64,000 nt of DNA. Origin: Ekhidna sp964289745. GTDB taxonomy: Bacteria; Bacteroidota; Bacteroidia; Cytophagales; Cyclobacteriaceae. The translations under genes and the position numbers were made by a program. The stretch spans positions 1,736,001 to 1,800,000 of the forward strand of contig CAXYMM010000001.1 of NCBI GenBank assembly GCA_964289745.1, in the 5' to 3' direction. The notes under the pieces are model-generated. The model was not told the origin of the DNA, did not search any database, and saw only the letters and a program-made list of their open reading frames with translations. Positions within the stretch are counted from its first letter, which is position 1. Every line of letters starts with the position of its first letter. This document shows, one piece after another, positions 60,946 through 64,000 of this stretch.

Positions 60946-61559
60946 TAATCACCTTCCCATTCATAGATAATGCGGTCGTGCAGGCGGCTAGGACGACCTT
61001 GCCAAAATTCAATAAGGTATGGCACTACAAGATAACCTCCCCAATTTTCAGGAAGTGGTACTTCTTTGTCTTTATATTCGGCATTTAGCTGGTTTGCCTT
61101 ACTTTCCAGTACCATTCTATTTACGATTCTTTCGCTTTGATTTGAAACATGTGCTCCGATTTGGCTTCCCTTTGGTCGGGAAATAAAATAAGCCTGAGAG
61201 TTAGCTCGATCCACTTTCTCTGCTTTCCCAAATACAATAACCTGCCTCTCCATCTCAAACCATGGAAACAGAATACTAATGGCATTATTTTCTGCAATAT
61301 CACGTCCTTTTCTACTCTTATAGTTAGTATAGAAAATAAATCCTTCTTCTGTTAAATCCTTTAGAAGAACAGTTCTGGAAGATGGCTGGCCATTCCGATT
61401 GCTAGTACTGACAACCATTGCATTCGGTTCTGTAATCTTTGCATCTTTAGCCTCTTCAAGCCATTTGTCAAACTGAATAAAAGGACTCTTTGAAATCGAG
61501 GATTCATCTAAAGATGCCTGGGTATATTCCGCTCTCAAAGAAGCGATGTCTTCTCTCAT
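60918..61559 (-). CDS. pdxH: Pyridoxamine 5'-phosphate oxidase
   Basis: A 213-residue FMN enzyme that makes pyridoxal 5'-phosphate. Motifs: NAMVVSTSNRNGQPSSRTVLL, FIFYTNYKSRKGRDIAENN, FPWFEMERQVIVFGKAEKV, YFISRPKGSQIGAHVSNQS and the C-terminal EFWQGRPSRLHDRIIYEW, which holds PLP-contacting Arg and His. I start at MREDIASLRAEYTQ (61559), the usual N-terminus; the longer frame adds 17 residues. PLP made here serves TrpB and the CBS enzyme in this window. Confidence 0.95.
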   Translation of the reverse strand: MREDIASLRAEYTQASLDESSISKSPFIQFDKWLEEAKDAKITEPNAMVVSTSNRNGQPSSRTVLLKDLTEEGFIFYTNYKSRKGRDIAENNAISILFPWFEMERQVIVFGKAEKVDRANSQAYFISRPKGSQIGAHVSNQSERIVNRMVLESKANQLNAEYKDKEVPLPENWGGYLVVPYLIEFWQGRPSRLHDRIIYEWEGDYWNIGRLSP

Positions 61560-61700
61560 TGTGATAGATTTGGGATCAGACCAAATTAAGTCTAAAATTA
61601 GGGCAAACAAGATAAAGCGCAGGGAATAAAATTTCCATCAAAACTTGTTAAATGATTTCCATGAGCCAAACGAACCAACATAATAAAATAATGAGTACAT

Positions 61701-62285
61701 ATGAAGCTTAGAATAGATTTATCAGTTCCCACAAAAAAGGAATGGGTAGAAGCAGTGATGAATGATTTAGATGCATTTCTTCAAGATCATGCGGATTGCG
61801 AAAGAAAAGCATCAGGCATGGCACTAAGTCTTGTGGCTAAGTATCCGAACAGAACTGAAATCATTCCCGAATTAATCGAGACCTCAATTGAAGAGCTGGA
61901 GCACTTTAGGGATGTATATGTAATTATGCAATTGAGAGGTATTCAACTCAACCACTCCATTCCCAAAGACGTTTACATCCAGCAACTGATAAAAACATGT
62001 AGAGATGGGAAAGAGGAACGCTTTATGGATAGGCTTTTGCTTGCTTCACTAGTCGAAACACGAGGTGCTGAGCGATTTAAACTCATATATGAAGCACTGG
62101 AGGAAGGAGAATTAAAGAAGTTTTATCATCGACTATGGGCTTCTGAAGCCAAGCACGGGGAAGTCTTTGTAAAAATGGCATTGATCTACTTTGAAGAGAC
62201 ACTCGTGTATAAACGACTCGAAGAAATGAAAAAGGAAGAAGGAGCCATTCTTGATCATTTAGAAATAAGACCTGCGTTACACTAA
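61701..62285 (+). CDS. miaE: tRNA-(ms2io6A)-hydroxylase
   Basis: A 194-residue ferritin-like di-iron monooxygenase that hydroxylates the isopentenyl group of ms2i6A37 in tRNA. Iron ligands are in IETSIEELEHFRDVY (E-x-x-H), ETRGAERFKLIYEA and SEAKHGEVFVKMA (E-x-x-H). The first Glu is in DCERKASGMALSLVAKYP. The length is normal for the family. Its stop overlaps the yqgE start by 1 bp. Confidence 0.92.
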   Translation: MKLRIDLSVPTKKEWVEAVMNDLDAFLQDHADCERKASGMALSLVAKYPNRTEIIPELIETSIEELEHFRDVYVIMQLRGIQLNHSIPKDVYIQQLIKTCRDGKEERFMDRLLLASLVETRGAERFKLIYEALEEGELKKFYHRLWASEAKHGEVFVKMALIYFEETLVYKRLEEMKKEEGAILDHLEIRPALH

Positions 62286-62863
62286 TGGATTTTTTTGTTT
62301 CCAAACAAGATCAAAAACCAGAAAAGGGTGACTTACTTATTTCAGAGCCTTTTCTCCCTGATCCAAACTTTAAACGAACCGTTATTTTTATTTGCGCGCA
62401 TGATGAAAATGGTACATTCGGTTTAGTACTCAACAAGAAAACCCATCTTAAACTGAAAGATATTGTAGATGAGGTGGAAAGTATAGATACTGAAATTTTT
62501 GTAGGAGGACCCGTACAGCAGGACACGCTTCATTTTTTACATAGAGATAAAAATGTTTCTTTTTGCTCGCAAGAGGTTGCGAGTGGTATTTATTGGGGCG
62601 GAGATTATGAAGAAATTATTCATCGTTTTAGTGATGGCTTGACAACCTCCGAGGATATCAAGTTTTTTGTAGGATACTCTGGATGGTCTGAGGGGCAGCT
62701 AGAACGAGAAATAGAGGAAAATTCCTGGATCATTTTTAAAGGAACATTACCAGAAATGATTTTCGAATGGGACAACCAAGAGCTATGGAAAGCATGTCTT
62801 CAAACAATAGGCGGCAAATATCGTCTTATGTCTAATTACCCAAAAGATCCCAAAATGAATTAG
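62285..62863 (+). CDS. yqgE: YqgE/AlgH family protein
   Basis: A 192-residue DUF179 protein. Signatures are GDLLISEPFLPDPNFKRTVI, GTFGLVLNKKTH, EIFVGGPVQQDTLHFLH and FFVGYSGWSEGQLEREIEEN with the terminal GGKYRLMSNYPKDP. The function is not established; some homologues are named AlgH after an alginate effect. It is coupled to miaE. Confidence 0.93.
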   Translation: MDFFVSKQDQKPEKGDLLISEPFLPDPNFKRTVIFICAHDENGTFGLVLNKKTHLKLKDIVDEVESIDTEIFVGGPVQQDTLHFLHRDKNVSFCSQEVASGIYWGGDYEEIIHRFSDGLTTSEDIKFFVGYSGWSEGQLEREIEENSWIIFKGTLPEMIFEWDNQELWKACLQTIGGKYRLMSNYPKDPKMN

Positions 62864-62873
62864 GGTATTTGGT

Positions 62874-62881
62874 TAGCTTTG
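62874..62881 (+). promoter_or_regulatory. Possible -7 promoter element
   Basis: TAGCTTTG matches TAnnTTTG exactly and lies 25 bp before the GTG start of the DUF349 gene. The -33 TTTG is not seen at the normal distance. Confidence 0.4.
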
Positions 62882-62906
62882 TGTCATACCTAAAAAAGAC
62901 GGCATC

Positions 62907-64000
62907 GTGAATAATCATGGTAAGTTGCAGAAGTTAAAAAATGACGCTTCCGAAGAAATTCAGAATGAATCTGAATCAACCAAAAAAGAAACAATAAATA
63001 CGGAAGCTGAAGGAGTATCCAAAGCTGGTGTGCAAACCCCTAATTCGGTATCAGGCGAAGAAAAGGGTGTTGTTCATCAAACTTCTACAGAAGACCAAGA
63101 AGCACAGGAAAATGAGGATGCAGATTCACCAAAGTCAACAGAAGTTGAAGAAAAACCAATTGAGGTGGCAAATGCTAAGGGCATAGAGGTAGTGACTATA
63201 ATGGCAAATGAAGAGGGCGAGGAAGTTGCGTCGAAAAGTGCGGAAAAGTCAGATTCCGCTTTATTAGAAGTAACTTTAAATTCAGAAAAACCTAAATTCA
63301 TCAGCGAGGATTCGGAAAATGAGGAGGACGATCAAAAAAAAGAGGAAAAGGTAACAGAGGAAATATTTGACTTTGCTAAGTTAGAGAAAAAGGAACTTCT
63401 TTCTAAGCTCAAAGAGGCAAAGAATGAAGAGAATATTAAACTTTTGGATCATATCCTTAGGGCAGCTAAACTACGATTTGATGAGCTATTCGAGCTAGCT
63501 AAAAACGAGGCACTGCAACGATATGTATCGGAAGGAAACGAAACCGACTCCTTTGATTATCATGGAGATCAATTGGATAAAGAGTTTATCACGATACACG
63601 GTCAGCTCAAAGCCAAGCGAAATAAACATTTTAAAGATCGTAACGACCAGAGAGAAAGCAATCTCAAAAAAAAGGAGCAACTATTAGAAAAACTGAGAAA
63701 AGTTGTTGATGGTGAAGAGTCCATTCAAAGTATTGATGTTGTAAAAGAACTGCAGGGCGAATGGAAGAAGATAGGATCAGTATCTACTGGCCACAATAAC
63801 AACCTTTGGGCTAACTATAACGCACTTTTGGATCGCTATTATGATAATAGAAGTATCTACTTCGAGCTGAAAGACCTTGATCGTAAGAAGAATATGAAAC
63901 TAAAGTTGCAACTCTGCGAAAAAGCCGAGCAGCTGGTAGCCTCCGATGATTTAAAATCATCTATTATGCTATTGAATGAGTTGCATGAAGAGTATAAACA
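62907..64000 (+). CDS. DUF349-domain protein, 5' part only
   Basis: The frame opens at GTG 62907 and is open to the window edge (364 codons plus 2 bases). The first ~145 residues are acidic, low in complexity and probably disordered (Glu/Ser/Lys-rich). After that come long helices: KKELLSKLKEAKNEENIKLL, and DUF349 repeats with ELQGEWKKIGSVSTGHNN, LWANYNALLDRYYDNRSIYF and ELKDLDRKKNMKLKLQLCEK. DUF349 proteins of Bacteroidota are large coiled-coil-like proteins of unknown function. The C-terminal part is outside the window, and the GTG start is inferred because no ATG in frame precedes the charged N-terminus. Confidence 0.8.
   Translation, partial: MNNHGKLQKLKNDASEEIQNESESTKKETINTEAEGVSKAGVQTPNSVSGEEKGVVHQTSTEDQEAQENEDADSPKSTEVEEKPIEVANAKGIEVVTIMANEEGEEVASKSAEKSDSALLEVTLNSEKPKFISEDSENEEDDQKKEEKVTEEIFDFAKLEKKELLSKLKEAKNEENIKLLDHILRAAKLRFDELFELAKNEALQRYVSEGNETDSFDYHGDQLDKEFITIHGQLKAKRNKHFKDRNDQRESNLKKKEQLLEKLRKVVDGEESIQSIDVVKELQGEWKKIGSVSTGHNNNLWANYNALLDRYYDNRSIYFELKDLDRKKNMKLKLQLCEKAEQLVASDDLKSSIMLLNELHEEYK

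Overview
The window is chromosomal DNA of a Bacteroidota bacterium, most likely of the order Cytophagales. Signs of this are two type IX secretion genes (porT beside ubiE; porX followed by tsaE and ald), Bacteroidota-restricted families (DUF5606, DUF5916, HYC_CC_PP, DUF349 and a long-form PurF), bacillithiol synthesis (bshB1), menaquinone synthesis, TAnnTTTG-type promoters and moderately AT-rich DNA. No rRNA, tRNA, CRISPR array, prophage or insertion sequence was recognised. Most of it is core metabolism in short, tightly overlapping operons.

Layout. 1-2.4 kb: the tail of an unidentified gene, an SDR protein lacking the catalytic Tyr, and a photolyase. 2.7-13.5 kb: lysC divergent from fbp, a thioesterase, DUF5606, engB, ubiE-porT, an SDR, a saccharopine dehydrogenase, rnhA, a frameshifted marC and a secreted TPR protein. 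13.7-20.9 kb: aroQ, a Xer recombinase, pyrD, ftsK, lolA, an RRM protein and pyrF. 20.9-27.1 kb: a helix-hairpin-helix lipoprotein, an ABC ATPase, an HD hydrolase, then porX-tsaE-ald. 27.1-30.9 kb: a heavy-metal (probably copper) group with two HMA proteins, a TonB-dependent receptor and a Cys/His-rich secreted protein. 31.2-40.9 kb: a complete trp operon, trpEGDCFBA, extended by DAHP synthase and phenylalanine 4-hydroxylase, preceded by a terminator-type attenuator and a candidate leader peptide.

41-47 kb: a TerB-like protein, a large DUF5916 outer-membrane protein, a surface LRR lipoprotein whose reading frame is controlled by 35 copies of a 5-bp repeat, and a cystathionine beta-synthase. 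47.2-54.6 kb: nuoHIJKLMN, the membrane arm of complex I plus NuoI, without nuoA-G. 54.6-64 kb: long PurF, an IscA-type protein, a decayed methylmalonyl-CoA epimerase gene, thiL, bshB1, a glycosyltransferase, pdxH, miaE, yqgE and the start of a DUF349 protein that runs off the window.

The most interesting signals are: (1) the pentanucleotide contingency locus at 45.2-45.4 kb, which is out of frame (OFF) here and sits in front of a lipoprotein with PKD and LRR modules whose LRR part is itself made of exact 63-bp repeats; (2) the trp/aro/phhA operon with its putative attenuator; (3) decay, with marC broken in a T7 run and a methylmalonyl-CoA epimerase carrying several lesions; and (4) an HMA-DUF4396 fusion with no ordinary start codon. 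No wholly new multi-gene system is evident.
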